Shown piece after piece: positions 36,062 through 45,494 of a DNA stretch of 58,740 bases; within the stretch, counting starts at the first letter, position 1, and every line of letters begins with the position of its first letter. The notes under the pieces are model-generated. The model worked only from the letters and a program-made list of their open reading frames with translations. It was not told the origin of the DNA and ran no database searches. A program made the position numbers and the translations under genes. Source of the DNA: Paracoccaceae bacterium (GTDB lineage: Bacteria > Pseudomonadota > Alphaproteobacteria > Rhodobacterales > Rhodobacteraceae); NCBI GenBank assembly GCA_020425125.1, contig JAGQRV010000006.1:135795-194534 (forward strand). Direction: 5' to 3'.

Positions 36062-37024
36062 TCAGTTCGCGAGACCGCGGTTTCCGATCAGCAGGTATTT
36101 CTCGCGCCGGTCCTGTTTCAGTTCGGTGGCGTCCATGCCCTTGAGTTCGGTCAGCATCTCCTGGATCGCGGTGCCGACCCGGGTAATCGTGGTGTCCCGG
36201 TCGCGCTGCGCGCCGCCCACCGGTTCCAGAATGATCCGGTCGGCGATGCCGAGCTGGAACAGATCCTGGGCGGTGAGCCGCAAGGCCTCCGCCGCCTCGC
36301 GCATCTTCTCGGCGTTCTTCCACAGGATCGAGGCACAGCCCTCTGGCGAGATCACCGAATAGACCGAATGCTCCAGCATGGCGAGCCGGTTCGCCGTGGC
36401 AAAGGCGACGGCGCCGCCCGATCCGCCCTCGCCGATCACCACGCTGACGAGCGCGGTGCCGATCCTGAGACACTGCTCGGTCGACCGGGCGATCGCCTCG
36501 GCCTGGCCGCGCTCTTCGGCGCCCTTGCCGGGATAGGCGCCAGGGGTGTCGACAAGGCTGATCACCGGAAGTCCGAACCGGTCGGCCAGATCCATCAGCC
36601 GCGCTGCCTTGCGGTAGCCTTCGGGGCGCGCCATGCCGAAATTGTGGTGCAGCCGCGTGGCGGTGTCGTGACCCTTCTCATGGCCGATCACGACCACAGG
36701 ACGGTCGTTGAAGCGGGCAAGTCCCCCCATCACCGCATGGTCGTCGCCGTAGGAGCGGTCGCCGGCGAGCGGGGTGTATTCACGGAACAGCGCTTCGATA
36801 TAGTCCTTGCAGTTGGGGCGGTCCGGATGCCGCGCCACCTGGCACTTCCGCCAGGCCGACAGACCGCCATAGAGCTGCTTGAGAAGATCGCGGGCCTTGC
36901 GGTCGAGCGCTTCGGCTTCCTTCGAGACATCCATTTCGGCATTCGACCGGGCCAGCGCACGCAGTTCCTCGGCCTTTCCCTCGATCTCTGCAAGGGGCTT
37001 TTCGAAGTCGAGATAATGGGTCAT
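36062..37024 (-). CDS. accA: Acetyl-CoA carboxylase carboxyltransferase, subunit alpha
   Basis: 320 aa, standard AccA size, making malonyl-CoA for fatty acid synthesis with AccD. ClpP/crotonase-fold features [34 protein letters not shown] and [11 protein letters not shown] are intact. ATG 37024 begins [15 protein letters not shown]. It lies 28 bp downstream of the AI-2E permease stop on the same strand, so it may be cotranscribed with it. Confidence 0.97.
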   Translation of the reverse strand: MTHYLDFEKPLAEIEGKAEELRALARSNAEMDVSKEAEALDRKARDLLKQLYGGLSAWRKCQVARHPDRPNCKDYIEALFREYTPLAGDRSYGDDHAVMGGLARFNDRPVVVIGHEKGHDTATRLHHNFGMARPEGYRKAARLMDLADRFGLPVISLVDTPGAYPGKGAEERGQAEAIARSTEQCLRIGTALVSVVIGEGGSGGAVAFATANRLAMLEHSVYSVISPEGCASILWKNAEKMREAAEALRLTAQDLFQLGIADRIILEPVGGAQRDRDTTITRVGTAIQEMLTELKGMDATELKQDRREKYLLIGNRGLAN

Positions 37025-37052
37025 CGGCAGTTCCGGGATTGCGGTCGTGGCG

Positions 37053-38396
37053 CTATATGGACCCCGCGCCGGAGCGATGCAATCGGCTCTGACCGTCGGG
37101 TCGGTGCTCCGTGCCGTCTTCTTCGTCTCCAGGTTGCGTCCGCGACCAGCTGATGGCATCGCCGGCCAGGAATTTGCCAAGTCCCGAAAGCTGCGGGATA
37201 TGCTCGCACAGGACCCTGAGGACGACGAGCATCGGCACTGCCACGACCATTCCCACGACGGACCAGAGCCAGGCCCAAAGGGCGACGGCGACGAAGACCA
37301 CGACCGTGTTCAGCCTTAGCCGCCGAGAGACCAGCGAGGGCGTGATCAGGTTCCCCTCGAGCGTGGTCAGGCCCATGTAACTCAGTCCGACCAGCGCCGG
37401 GTTCAGGAAGTCCGACATCGTCACGAACGCCACCGCGGTCGACAGCAAGACGCCGGCGATCGCGCCCACATAGGGGATGAAGTTGAAGGCGAAGGCCACG
37501 ACGCCGAACAGCGCGGGTTGCGGCATATTCCAGGCCCACATGGTCAGACCGACGGCGACGCCGAGACCGACATTGATCAGGGTGATCGTGCCGAGGTAGC
37601 TGCCGAGGCTGTTCTCGATCGAATACATCGCTTCAAGCGCCCGGCGCTTGTCGCGGAATCCCGAAAAGCTTTCGACCACCCGGCGATACAGCAGGTCGCC
37701 CGACGCCAGCATGAAGTAGAGGAGGAAGAGCGTGAAGACGAGCTGGGCGAGGAGGCCCGGCGTCGTGGAGGCGATCTGGGTCAGCCAGTTGAGCCCGCTT
37801 TCGGTGTCGGGCGGCTGCGGAGGCTGCTGCGGCTGCTGCGGCTGTTGCGGGGCCGGAGCGGCCTCGCCGTCCGGCTTTGCGTCGGCCGTGTCCTTCGCGT
37901 CTGCGGCCTTGTCGGCGTTGTCCTGAGCGGTCTCCTTCGGGGGCAATTGCACGCCGGCGGCGTCAGGCGGCGGCGCAGGCGGCGCCGGTTCGGCCTTTGG
38001 CTTGCCGCGTGACAGTTCGTCGAGACCCTTGGCGACATTCTTCAGCTCGTCCACGGGATCGCGGATCTGTTCGAGCTTGTACTGGATGCGGTTGAAGATG
38101 CGGGGGGCATTGTTGACCGCATCGGTCAGTGGCACGGCAAGCACCGCGACGGCGCCGGCGAGCAGCGTCAGAAGGCCGGCCGTGATGAGGGCTGCGGCCA
38201 GTGGCCGGGGCATGCGCAACCGCACCAGCACCCGGCAGACCGGAGAAAAGACGAAGAACAGAAGTACCCCCATGCTCAGGGGCATCAGGAAATCCCGAGC
38301 CAGCGCCAGGGCGGCAAATCCCAGGATCAGGAAGATGCCGATCGTTGCCCAGTTCGGCTGCGGGCGTCCGGGGACATTCCTGTCCTTCTCTGACAT
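37053..38396 (-). CDS. AI-2E family (YdiK/PerM-type) membrane permease
   Basis: 447 aa with eight predicted membrane helices: two pairs at the N-terminus ([16 protein letters not shown] onward), then a soluble region, then the C-terminal core with [16 protein letters not shown] and [18 protein letters not shown], the family's conserved parts. The middle region carries a Pro/Gln/Ala/Asp-rich insert (about 150-200) including a [12 protein letters not shown] tract. Substrate unknown; the AI-2 label is historical. ATG 38396 is preferred over 38405 because GGAGGA sits 9 bp upstream. Confidence 0.88.
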   Translation of the reverse strand: MSEKDRNVPGRPQPNWATIGIFLILGFAALALARDFLMPLSMGVLLFFVFSPVCRVLVRLRMPRPLAAALITAGLLTLLAGAVAVLAVPLTDAVNNAPRIFNRIQYKLEQIRDPVDELKNVAKGLDELSRGKPKAEPAPPAPPPDAAGVQLPPKETAQDNADKAADAKDTADAKPDGEAAPAPQQPQQPQQPPQPPDTESGLNWLTQIASTTPGLLAQLVFTLFLLYFMLASGDLLYRRVVESFSGFRDKRRALEAMYSIENSLGSYLGTITLINVGLGVAVGLTMWAWNMPQPALFGVVAFAFNFIPYVGAIAGVLLSTAVAFVTMSDFLNPALVGLSYMGLTTLEGNLITPSLVSRRLRLNTVVVFVAVALWAWLWSVVGMVVAVPMLVVLRVLCEHIPQLSGLGKFLAGDAISWSRTQPGDEEDGTEHRPDGQSRLHRSGAGSI

Positions 38397-38654
38397 GGTG
38401 GCCATTCCTCCCGTGCGGCCAATTCCGATGGCTTGGTGCGCCGTTTCCGGCGCCCAGTCGCGGAAACCTAGCGCATCCCGCGGCCGGGACCAGTGGTGCT
38501 GCAGCGTCGCACGCGCGGCCGTGGCAATCATGTGACCGGTTGCACGCCCGCCCCACGATCCTTCCTCGGGTCCAAGGCGCCCTTGCCGCTGCGCCCGCGG
38601 CGGTTATCCTGAACCGAAGGCGCGGGACCGCGAACCGGCAAGGGACACGCATTC

Positions 38655-39686
38655 ATGGATTTCCTCGGCTCGCCACGGCGAACGCTCGGGTCGATCGTGA
38701 TCTTCCTGCTGGTCGTCGTCTTCGTCGCCACCTTGGCCTACATGGCAGCCGGGTGGAGCCTCGCCGATTCCATCTACATGGTGCTCCTGACGGTCTATTC
38801 CGTCGGCTATGGCGAAGTGCATCCGATCGACACCGCCTATCTCCATGCCATCACGGTCGCCACGATGATTTTTGGCTGCACCGGGGCCATCCTGTTGACG
38901 GGTGCGCTGGTGCAATACCTTACTGTCACCCAACTGGCGCAGATTTTCGGGACAAAGCGGATGACACGGGAAATCGCCCAGCTGGACCGCCACGTCATCG
39001 TCGTCGGTTTCGGGCGCATCGGCGAAACGCTGGCGAAGGAGCTGAATGCAGGCGCCGCGCAGGTCGTCGTCATCGAACGCAGCGAAAGCCGCTTGGTCGA
39101 GGCGCAGCAGAGGGGCCTTCTGTACGTCGTTGGCGACGGCACAGATGAACGGACGCTGGAGGCGGCCGGCATCAGCCGGGCACGGGCACTGGCAACCGTG
39201 CTGCCGGACGATGCCGCGAATGTCTTCATCACGCTGTCGGCGCGCAGCTTGAACAGCGAGATCGAGATCATCGCGCGCGCCGAGATGCCGGGCACCGAAC
39301 GCAAGCTGCTGCAAGCCGGGGCCGACCGGGTCGTCCTGCCCAGCCATATCGGCGGCGAGCGGATGGCCGAGATGATCCTCTTCAGCGAGAGCGCCCGGTT
39401 TCACTATGGTTCCAAGGAGATGCAGGCGCTGGAACACACCCTGCGCGGCCTCGGGCTCGAGATGGAAGTGGTGGTGGTTCCCGACAAGGGCCCGCTGACA
39501 GGCCGGTCCGTCAGCGAGATCGAGCGGCGCGGGGATGGCCAGTTCTTCATCGTGCAGCTGATCCGCCGGGACGGCGAGACGCTGTCGCATCCGTCCGGAG
39601 GAGAGATCGTCCGCAGCGGCGACGGAGTCGTCGTCATCGGGCGTGGCAGTCAGGCGGCGCGCACCCTGATCGCCTCAGACGACTAA
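38655..39686 (+). CDS. Two-helix potassium channel with RCK (TrkA-N/TrkA-C) domains
   Basis: 343 aa. TM1 (about 12-32), pore helix and filter SVGYGE at 49-54, TM2 (about 66-90), then a cytoplasmic TrkA-N domain starting HVIVVGFGRIGE (GxGxxG at 118-123) and a TrkA-C domain near 250-335. This is the MthK/Kch layout: a ligand-gated K+ channel. The filter differs from TVGYGD at two flanking positions but keeps GYG. AAGGGA precedes ATG 38655. 258-bp divergent gap from the permease gene shows no clear motif. The stop converges on Ppx/GppA. Confidence 0.9.
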   Translation: MDFLGSPRRTLGSIVIFLLVVVFVATLAYMAAGWSLADSIYMVLLTVYSVGYGEVHPIDTAYLHAITVATMIFGCTGAILLTGALVQYLTVTQLAQIFGTKRMTREIAQLDRHVIVVGFGRIGETLAKELNAGAAQVVVIERSESRLVEAQQRGLLYVVGDGTDERTLEAAGISRARALATVLPDDAANVFITLSARSLNSEIEIIARAEMPGTERKLLQAGADRVVLPSHIGGERMAEMILFSESARFHYGSKEMQALEHTLRGLGLEMEVVVVPDKGPLTGRSVSEIERRGDGQFFIVQLIRRDGETLSHPSGGEIVRSGDGVVVIGRGSQAARTLIASDD

Positions 39687-39714
39687 ACCGCCGGCACGGG
39701 CGGCGAATGCCGGC

Positions 39715-41265
39715 TCAGACGGCCGAGACGATATCCGCGCCCTCGACTCCGGCGACCTTGGCAAGCTGCTTGAGCCGGGTCTGGACTGCGTCGCTGTCGG
39801 GAACGCTTTCCGGGTTGACGACCTCGAGCCGCACCGCATCCGCGCCGATCTTTAGTTGTGCGTGGGTCAGGATTTCCGGAACGCTGGCCGAGAAGCGGTG
39901 GGCCAGAAGCAGGGTGCGTCCGAGAATCTCGGCGCGCTTCAGGCCGCTCGGGGTCAGCAGGCGGCCGACCGTCTCCTTGATTGCCGCGTCGATCGTGCCT
40001 CCGTACCGCGCGTAGATCGCGGTGGCGATGAAGGCGCGTTCGGTATGGGTCAGGCCGATGAAGGGGAATTGCAGCAGGCGCTGGAACGCATCCCAGGCCC
40101 GGACCTTTTCGTGGTCGCGCCACGAGATGTCCGTCAGCGCGCAGACGGCCAGTCTGAGACGGCGGTCCTCCTGCGTCTCGCCGGGGAACAGCTCGTCGGT
40201 CCACTCGGAAAGGGCGCGGGGAAACTCCGGCACCCGTGCGTGGGGCAGGCCGATTGCCATCGCGCCCTCCAGCAGCGGATCGCGATAGCGCTCGTCGGGG
40301 TCGAGCTGAGCGAAGAGCCAGCCTTCCCTGAGCCCGATTGCGGAGAACACCAGACGGTCCGGCTTGAGGTTCTTCAGCACCCGCCACATCACCAGCGATG
40401 CAGCGGGCAGGGTTTCCACCCGCCGGCTGGGTACGTCCGGAAGGGTGGCGACCTCCTCGGGCGTCATTCCGGCGATCCGCTTGGCAAGTTTGCGCGCCTC
40501 GTCGGCGGGAATCGACAGGCCGTGGACGGTACGGATCGGCAGGTTCTCGGTGGCGATGTGCACGCGGGCCAAGGCCCGCCAGCCGCCGCCGATGGCGTGA
40601 AAGACCGGCTCGGTCAGCAGCGGCGGCAGCGACTGGGCAAGGATCTCGTCAAGCCAGGCCTTCGCGGTGTCCAGCCCCTCGGCAAGCTTCGCCTTCACCG
40701 GCAGGGTTCCGATCGGCATGCTGGTAAGGCGGTCGCCGACGCGGTCCCCGATCACCTCGGCCACTTCCAGGCTCCCGCCGCCAAGGTCTCCCACGAGCCC
40801 TTTCGGCTGGAAGAAGCCGGAGATGACCCCTTGCGCCGCATAGGTCGCCTCTTCCTGGCCGGACAGGATGCGGGTCTCCAGCCCGGTGGCGTCGCGGATG
40901 GCCTGCACCAGGACAGTGCCGTTGGCGGACCGCCGCGTCGCTTCGGTGGCAACGACATCGAGCCGCGTGACCCCCATCGCCGTGGCGATCGCGTGGAACC
41001 GCCGGAGCGCATGGACCGTACGGGCTATGGCGTCGGCGGACAGGTTTCCCTCCGCGTCGATGCTCGCCCCGAGGGTGCAGAAGGATTTCTCGTTGAAGCG
41101 CGGGAACGGCGCGCGGCTCAGGTCGTCATAGACCACGAGGCGGATCGAGTTCGACCCGATGTCGATGACGCCGCAATGGCTCTGGACCCGGTTCAGAATC
41201 CGCTGCGTGTCGATCTCGATCACGCGCTCGTCGCTTGGTCCCTGCCGTGCTGGGCCTACTGGCAT
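39715..41265 (-). CDS. Ppx/GppA family exopolyphosphatase/guanosine pentaphosphatase
   Basis: 516 aa, acetate-kinase/Hsp70-type ATPase fold. VIDIGSNSIRLVVYD, SGQEEATYAAQGV, GDLGGGSLEVAEV and AIGGGWRALAR mark the Ppx/GppA core, and the C-terminal HD-like helical part (WRDHEKVRAWDAF, THTERAFIATAIYARY) follows. It cleaves polyphosphate or pppGpp; which it prefers cannot be read from sequence. GGGGGAGG lies 5 bp before ATG 41265. No ppk is nearby. Confidence 0.93.
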   Translation of the reverse strand: MPVGPARQGPSDERVIEIDTQRILNRVQSHCGVIDIGSNSIRLVVYDDLSRAPFPRFNEKSFCTLGASIDAEGNLSADAIARTVHALRRFHAIATAMGVTRLDVVATEATRRSANGTVLVQAIRDATGLETRILSGQEEATYAAQGVISGFFQPKGLVGDLGGGSLEVAEVIGDRVGDRLTSMPIGTLPVKAKLAEGLDTAKAWLDEILAQSLPPLLTEPVFHAIGGGWRALARVHIATENLPIRTVHGLSIPADEARKLAKRIAGMTPEEVATLPDVPSRRVETLPAASLVMWRVLKNLKPDRLVFSAIGLREGWLFAQLDPDERYRDPLLEGAMAIGLPHARVPEFPRALSEWTDELFPGETQEDRRLRLAVCALTDISWRDHEKVRAWDAFQRLLQFPFIGLTHTERAFIATAIYARYGGTIDAAIKETVGRLLTPSGLKRAEILGRTLLLAHRFSASVPEILTHAQLKIGADAVRLEVVNPESVPDSDAVQTRLKQLAKVAGVEGADIVSAV

Positions 41266-41287
41266 CGCATCCTCCCCCGGCGGCTGC

Positions 41288-41331
41288 CCAGGGTGGGCTC
41301 GCGGGACGACCGTCCGCTTCGTCCACCCTGG
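41288..41331 (-). other. Nested inverted repeat between malyl-CoA lyase and Ppx/GppA genes
   Basis: Arms CCAGGGTGG (41288-41296) and CCACCCTGG (41323-41331) are exact complements. Between them GCGGGACG-AC-CGTCCGC forms a second 7-bp stem with one bulge. It could end the malyl-CoA lyase transcript or fold in the 5' leader of the Ppx gene; no T-run follows. The remainder of the 127-bp gap holds a CCGGGC/GCCCGG pair near 41352-41372. Confidence 0.5.
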
Positions 41332-41392
41332 TGTCGAGCCTAGGGAAGGCGCCGGGCCTGTGCAACGCCCGGGATCGCCGCCACGGAGCCGA

Positions 41393-42349
41393 TCAGCCGG
41401 CGATCATCTCGGCCTGACGGACGATCACCTCGGCCTGCTTGATCGAGGCGATGTCGACCAGCCGGCCCTTGTAGACGGTGGCGCCGGCGCCGCTGGCCTT
41501 GGCCTCTTCCATTGCGGCGAGAATCTCGCGCGCTTCGGTCACCGCCTTTTCGGAGGGGGTGAAGACCTCGTTCGCCAGCGCGATCTGCTTGGGGTGGATC
41601 GCCCATTTCCCGACCATGCCCAGCGTTGCCGAGCGCAGCGCCTGGGCGCGGTAGCCGTCATCGTCCGAAAAATCGCCGAACGGGCCATCGACGGGCAGGA
41701 CGCCGTGGGTGCGGCAGGCGGCGACGATGGCAGCCTGTGCCCAGTGCCAGGGGTCGGACCAGTGCTTCGCCCCGTCGTGCAGCATGTAGTAGTTCTCCTG
41801 CGTGCCGCCGATCCCGGTCGTGGCCATCCCCATCGAGGCCGCGAAATCCGCCGCGCCCAGGCTCATCGCCTGAAGCCGCGGCGATGCGGCGGCGATCTCC
41901 TCCACATGGGCGATCCCGGCGGCCGACTCGATGATCACTTCGAAGGCGATCTTCTTCTGACGCCCCTTGGCGGTTTCGATTGCGGTGACGAGCGCGTCGA
42001 CGGCATAGATATCGGCCGCGCAGCCCACTTTCGGGATCATGATCTGGTCGATCCGCTCGCCGGCCTGTTCAAGGATGTCCACCACGTCGCGATACCAGTA
42101 GGGCGTGTCGAGCCCGTTGATCCGCACGCTCAGGGTCTTCTTGCCCCAATCCACCGCGCCGATCGCCGCGACCACGTTGGCGCGAGCCTGCGGCTTGTCA
42201 TTTGGCGCCACCGAATCCTCAAGGTCGAGGTTGATCACGTCCGCCGCGCTCGACGCCATCTTCTCGAACAGCTTGGTGTTCGATCCGGGCCCGAACAACT
42301 GGCAACGGTTTGGCCGGGCCACCGGCTGCGGCTGGATGCGGAAGCTCAT
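41393..42349 (-). CDS. mcl1: L-malyl-CoA/beta-methylmalyl-CoA lyase
   Basis: 318 aa, the exact size of the Rhodobacter enzyme. It starts MSFRIQPQPVARPNRCQLFGPGS and has VINLDLEDSVAP, IMIPKVG, FEVIIESAAGIAH and GKWAIHPKQI of the citrate-lyase beta/HpcH family. It cleaves beta-methylmalyl-CoA to glyoxylate and propionyl-CoA and forms or cleaves L-malyl-CoA, central to the ethylmalonyl-CoA pathway of acetate use. AAAGG precedes ATG 42349. Divergent from dgcN with a 275-bp gap. Confidence 0.95.
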   Translation of the reverse strand: MSFRIQPQPVARPNRCQLFGPGSNTKLFEKMASSAADVINLDLEDSVAPNDKPQARANVVAAIGAVDWGKKTLSVRINGLDTPYWYRDVVDILEQAGERIDQIMIPKVGCAADIYAVDALVTAIETAKGRQKKIAFEVIIESAAGIAHVEEIAAASPRLQAMSLGAADFAASMGMATTGIGGTQENYYMLHDGAKHWSDPWHWAQAAIVAACRTHGVLPVDGPFGDFSDDDGYRAQALRSATLGMVGKWAIHPKQIALANEVFTPSEKAVTEAREILAAMEEAKASGAGATVYKGRLVDIASIKQAEVIVRQAEMIAG

Positions 42350-42402
42350 GGGCGCACCTTTCGGGAAGCTTTGTTGCGTCTTGATCGGGGGTTTGGATAG
42401 GA

Positions 42403-42431
42403 TGTTGCTTGTGGGCGCGCAAGGCGCAACA
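42403..42431. promoter_or_regulatory. Imperfect dyad in the malyl-CoA lyase/dgcN divergent gap
   Basis: TGTTGC (42403-42408) and GCAACA (42426-42431) are exact complements; TTG and CAA just inside also pair, with a 3-base extra on the right arm. It lies 54 bp upstream of the lyase start and could bind a regulator of that gene. The rest of the 275-bp gap is ordinary GC-rich sequence in which I see no further site. Confidence 0.3.
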
Positions 42432-42624
42432 CGCTGCCCTGCGGCATGGCGTCTGCGCCAAGGCGGGGGCCGGAGACGGTGCTGCCCGGAATCTCGGCAT
42501 TCGCCTGCCGCGCGGACAGATTTGGCGGCGATCACGCGGCGAATGGGCTTGGCACCGCCTTGCGGCGGCGCCGGGCATGCGATCTGCTCGGACGCGCGAG
42601 GCGGTTCCTGTCACGGAGACGGCG

Positions 42625-43626
42625 ATGCTGAAGACGCCCTATCTGCTCTTTCTCGGCGATGCACCGGACCAGCTGGCGGCAAAGGTCGCCCAGGGTGTCC
42701 GCGATTGGCGGCCTGAATTCGCGCTGGGACAGCTCCGGCTGCCCGGATGCCGGGCCGATCTGGGCATTCCCGACTTGGATGCCGAAGCCGCCTGGAATGC
42801 GGGCGCGCGGACGCTGGTCATCGGCGTGGCGAACCGCGGCGGCGTGTTCTCGCCAGCCTGGAAGGCCTGCCTGATCGATGCACTGGTGCGCGGCTACGAT
42901 CTGGCTGCGGGACTGCACACCCTGCTGCGCGACGATCCGGATCTGTCGGCTGCGGCCGCAGCACATGGCCGGCGGCTTTTCGACGTCCGCCTGCCGGTTG
43001 ACACCTACCCGATCGCCGACGGCGTCAAGCGCTCCGGAAAACGCTGCCTGGCCGTCGGCACGGATTGTTCGGTCGGCAAGATGTACACCGCCCTGGCGAT
43101 GGAAAAGGTGATGCGTGCCAGGGGCATGAAGGCGACCTTCCGGGCCACGGGGCAGACCGGGATCCTGGTCACCGGATCTGGTGTTCCGCTTGACGCCGTG
43201 GTGGCGGACTTCATGGCCGGGGCCGTGGAGTGGCTGACGCCCGGCAACGACCCGGATCACTGGGATCTGATCGAAGGACAGGGGAGCCTGTTCCACGTCT
43301 CCTATTCGGGTGTGACGCTCGCCCTGATCCATGGCGGCCAGCCCGATGCGCTGATCCTCTGTGACGAGCCGACCCGCCCGCATATGCGCGGCCTGCCGGA
43401 CTACAAGTTGCCGTCGCTTGAGGCATTGCAGGACTTGGCGCTATCCTTGGCGCGGATCGCCAATCCGTCCTGCCGGGTGGTCGGTGTGTCGGTGAACACC
43501 CAGGCCCTGGACGAGGCCGCTGCGAAGGCGCATCTGGCGGCGGTCGAGGATCGTCTGGGCCTGCCGGCGACCGATCCGTTCCGTTTCGGGGCCGAGGCGC
43601 TGGTCGATGCGCTGGACGGCATCTGA
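42625..43626 (+). CDS. dgcN: D-glutamate N-acetyltransferase DgcN (DUF1611)
   Basis: 333 aa, DUF1611 family. A P-loop-like AVGTDCSVGKMYTAL and the C-terminal EGQGSLFHVSYSGVTLALIHG block are characteristic. DgcN acetylates D-glutamate, the first step of a recently described D-Glu breakdown route; DgcA then epimerises the product. GGAG about 7 bp upstream supports ATG 42625. Its stop overlaps the dgcA start (TGATG), so the two are coupled. Confidence 0.88.
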   Translation: MLKTPYLLFLGDAPDQLAAKVAQGVRDWRPEFALGQLRLPGCRADLGIPDLDAEAAWNAGARTLVIGVANRGGVFSPAWKACLIDALVRGYDLAAGLHTLLRDDPDLSAAAAAHGRRLFDVRLPVDTYPIADGVKRSGKRCLAVGTDCSVGKMYTALAMEKVMRARGMKATFRATGQTGILVTGSGVPLDAVVADFMAGAVEWLTPGNDPDHWDLIEGQGSLFHVSYSGVTLALIHGGQPDALILCDEPTRPHMRGLPDYKLPSLEALQDLALSLARIANPSCRVVGVSVNTQALDEAAAKAHLAAVEDRLGLPATDPFRFGAEALVDALDGI

Positions 43627-44591
43627 TGCATCTGCACGTTCACTACGACGATTTTCGCCTCGCCGAAGCCTTCACGATTTCCCGCGGGACCAAGACAGCG
43701 GCCGAGGTGGTGACGGTGTCGGTCGAGGACGGCCAGTACCGGGGCTATGGGGAATGCGTGCCTTATGCCCGCTACGGAGAGAGTCGGGGCAGCGTGAAGG
43801 CGCAGATCAAGGCGCTTCCTAAGCGGTTCGACCGCACAGGGTTGCGGGAACTTCTGCCTCCCGGTGCGGCGCGGAACGCCGTCGATTGCGCCCTGTGGGA
43901 CCTTCAGGCGAAGCGCACGGGGCGGCGGGTCTGGGATCTGTCAGGGCTTCCCCCGCCCGGGCCCGAGATCACCGCCTTCACCCTTTCGCTCGACAGTCCC
44001 GCCGAAATGCGCCGGTCGGCGGAACGCCACCGGCACCGGCCGCTCCTGAAGATCAAGCTCGGCACGCCCGACGACATGCCGCGGCTCGAGGCCGTGCGGG
44101 CAGGCGCGCCGAAATCCCGCATCATCGTCGACGCGAACGAAGGTTGGAGCGCCGAGGTCTATGCCGATCTCGCACCCCATCTCGTGCGCCTCGGTGTCGA
44201 ACTGGTGGAACAGCCGCTGCCCGCCGACGCGGACGAGGCCTTGGCCGAAATGGCGCGCCCGGTTCCGGTCTGCGCCGATGAAAGCTGCCACGACCGGGCC
44301 TCGCTCGCGTCGCTCCAGGGCAAGTACGATGTCGTCAACATCAAGCTCGACAAGACCGGCGGGCTGACCGAGGCGCTGGCGCTGAAGGCGGCGGCGCTGG
44401 CCGGCGGATACCGGGTGATGGTCGGCTGCATGGTCGGTTCCTCGCTCGCCATGGCACCGGCAGTGCTGGTCGCCCAGGACGCGCTGGTGACCGATCTGGA
44501 TGGCCCCCTGTTGCTGGCCGAGGACCGCGCCCATCCGCTTCGCTACGACGAACGCGGCGTTCATCCGCCCGATCCCGATTTGTGGGGATAG
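43626..44591 (+). CDS. dgcA: N-acetyl-D-glutamate racemase DgcA (enolase superfamily dipeptide-epimerase type)
   Basis: 321 aa. Muconate-lactonizing subgroup residues are all visible: KIK (catalytic Lys pair) near 143, metal ligands in VDANEGW, EQPLP and ADES, and the second-face Lys in NIKLDKTGG. By sequence alone it reads as an L-Ala-D/L-Glu epimerase; coupling to dgcN makes conversion of N-acetyl-D-Glu to N-acetyl-L-Glu more likely. The deacetylase needed to finish the route is not in the window. Confidence 0.88.
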   Translation: MHLHVHYDDFRLAEAFTISRGTKTAAEVVTVSVEDGQYRGYGECVPYARYGESRGSVKAQIKALPKRFDRTGLRELLPPGAARNAVDCALWDLQAKRTGRRVWDLSGLPPPGPEITAFTLSLDSPAEMRRSAERHRHRPLLKIKLGTPDDMPRLEAVRAGAPKSRIIVDANEGWSAEVYADLAPHLVRLGVELVEQPLPADADEALAEMARPVPVCADESCHDRASLASLQGKYDVVNIKLDKTGGLTEALALKAAALAGGYRVMVGCMVGSSLAMAPAVLVAQDALVTDLDGPLLLAEDRAHPLRYDERGVHPPDPDLWG

Positions 44592-44626
44592 CACGACTGG
44601 AAATCTCTCCGGTGGAAGGTTTGCAG

Positions 44627-44644
44627 CGCCCAGCGCACTGGGCG
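44627..44644 (+). terminator. Hairpin after dgcA
   Basis: CGCCCAG-CGCA-CTGGGCG, perfect 7-bp stem, 35 bp past the dgcA stop; no T-run. A separate 12-bp perfect palindrome GGGACCGGTCCC follows at 44660-44671. Either may mark the end of the dgcNA transcript. Confidence 0.4.
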
Positions 44645-44745
44645 GCAGTGTTTCGCAATGGGACCGGTCCCGGTCTATTGCGCTGTCGGAGCGGTGCGAG
44701 ACGGCGAGAGGACGAAAAACTCGCGCCAACATAATGGGCGATTGA

Positions 44746-45195
44746 TTACAGCTTAGGTACAGAGAAGATCAAACCGCGTACGATTTCGGTACCATCCACA
44801 TTAATTCGGCACACTGCCTCGAACCGCGCAGTTCCTACGGTGCGCTTGAAATCATCGGGCATCCGCTCTAGCTCGACCTTTTCTTCTGGCGTTGGCGATT
44901 TGCACCATGACCATGCATCTTTGAACCATGGCTGGACGTCAAGCGGTATGCCCAAGTATTTGCGATCCCGATTGGCCAAACCCAGCGACCGGAAATACTT
45001 GGGTGCATTACCAATTTGATGTGGGACCTGTGCGTCCAAGATGATTGCCCTAAGGCCATTCTTGAAGGAAAGAGTGTAGGCTCCATCTGGAAGATCGGGA
45101 AGGCTCAGAAAACCCGCGCGATAGGCGTCGTAACCCCAGAAAGAGATAGACCCCAAGAGACAGACGACAATGATCCGAAGTATCCATCGCTTCAT
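44746..45195 (-). CDS. Hypothetical protein, low-GC orphan with N-terminal membrane anchor
   Basis: 149 aa. One N-terminal hydrophobic helix (about 5-22, ILRIIVVCLLGSISFWGY) then a soluble part with two Cys; no family recognised. The gene and its flanks are near 50% GC by eye, clearly below the rest of the window, and codon use is correspondingly different (TTT, AAA, GAT, CAT common), which suggests recent arrival. GAGGG supports ATG 45195. It stands alone between dgcA and the cupredoxin gene. Confidence 0.6.
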   Translation of the reverse strand: MKRWILRIIVVCLLGSISFWGYDAYRAGFLSLPDLPDGAYTLSFKNGLRAIILDAQVPHQIGNAPKYFRSLGLANRDRKYLGIPLDVQPWFKDAWSWCKSPTPEEKVELERMPDDFKRTVGTARFEAVCRINVDGTEIVRGLIFSVPKL

Positions 45196-45494
45196 GTCGC
45201 CCTCTGACGTTGCCAAGCTTGTTGCAATCTAAGGCCTTGTTTCAATGCGAGTGCAGTACGTCAAGGCGCTGTCCTACGGAGGGGTTTGACTGGCGCTAAT
45301 TGTCACCGCTTGCCGGAACGGCGGCATCGCACCCTGCCAGTGGGCAACCCGACTCGCATGCCGGTCAGCGTCCACCAGTGACAGGCGCACAAATCGTGAA
45401 GCCTGTTGTGGTGACTGTGATCGGGGCGCGTTGCGGAATGGGTGTAGTCTGCCGATGCCCACAATTCGGGCAGATTGCAGGGAGGTCCTGACAG

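Noticed and set aside
43626-44591. Naming this gene simply as L-Ala-D/L-Glu epimerase of murein recycling
   Set aside because: The enolase-fold residues fit, but translational coupling to dgcN makes the DgcA role in D-glutamate breakdown the better reading.
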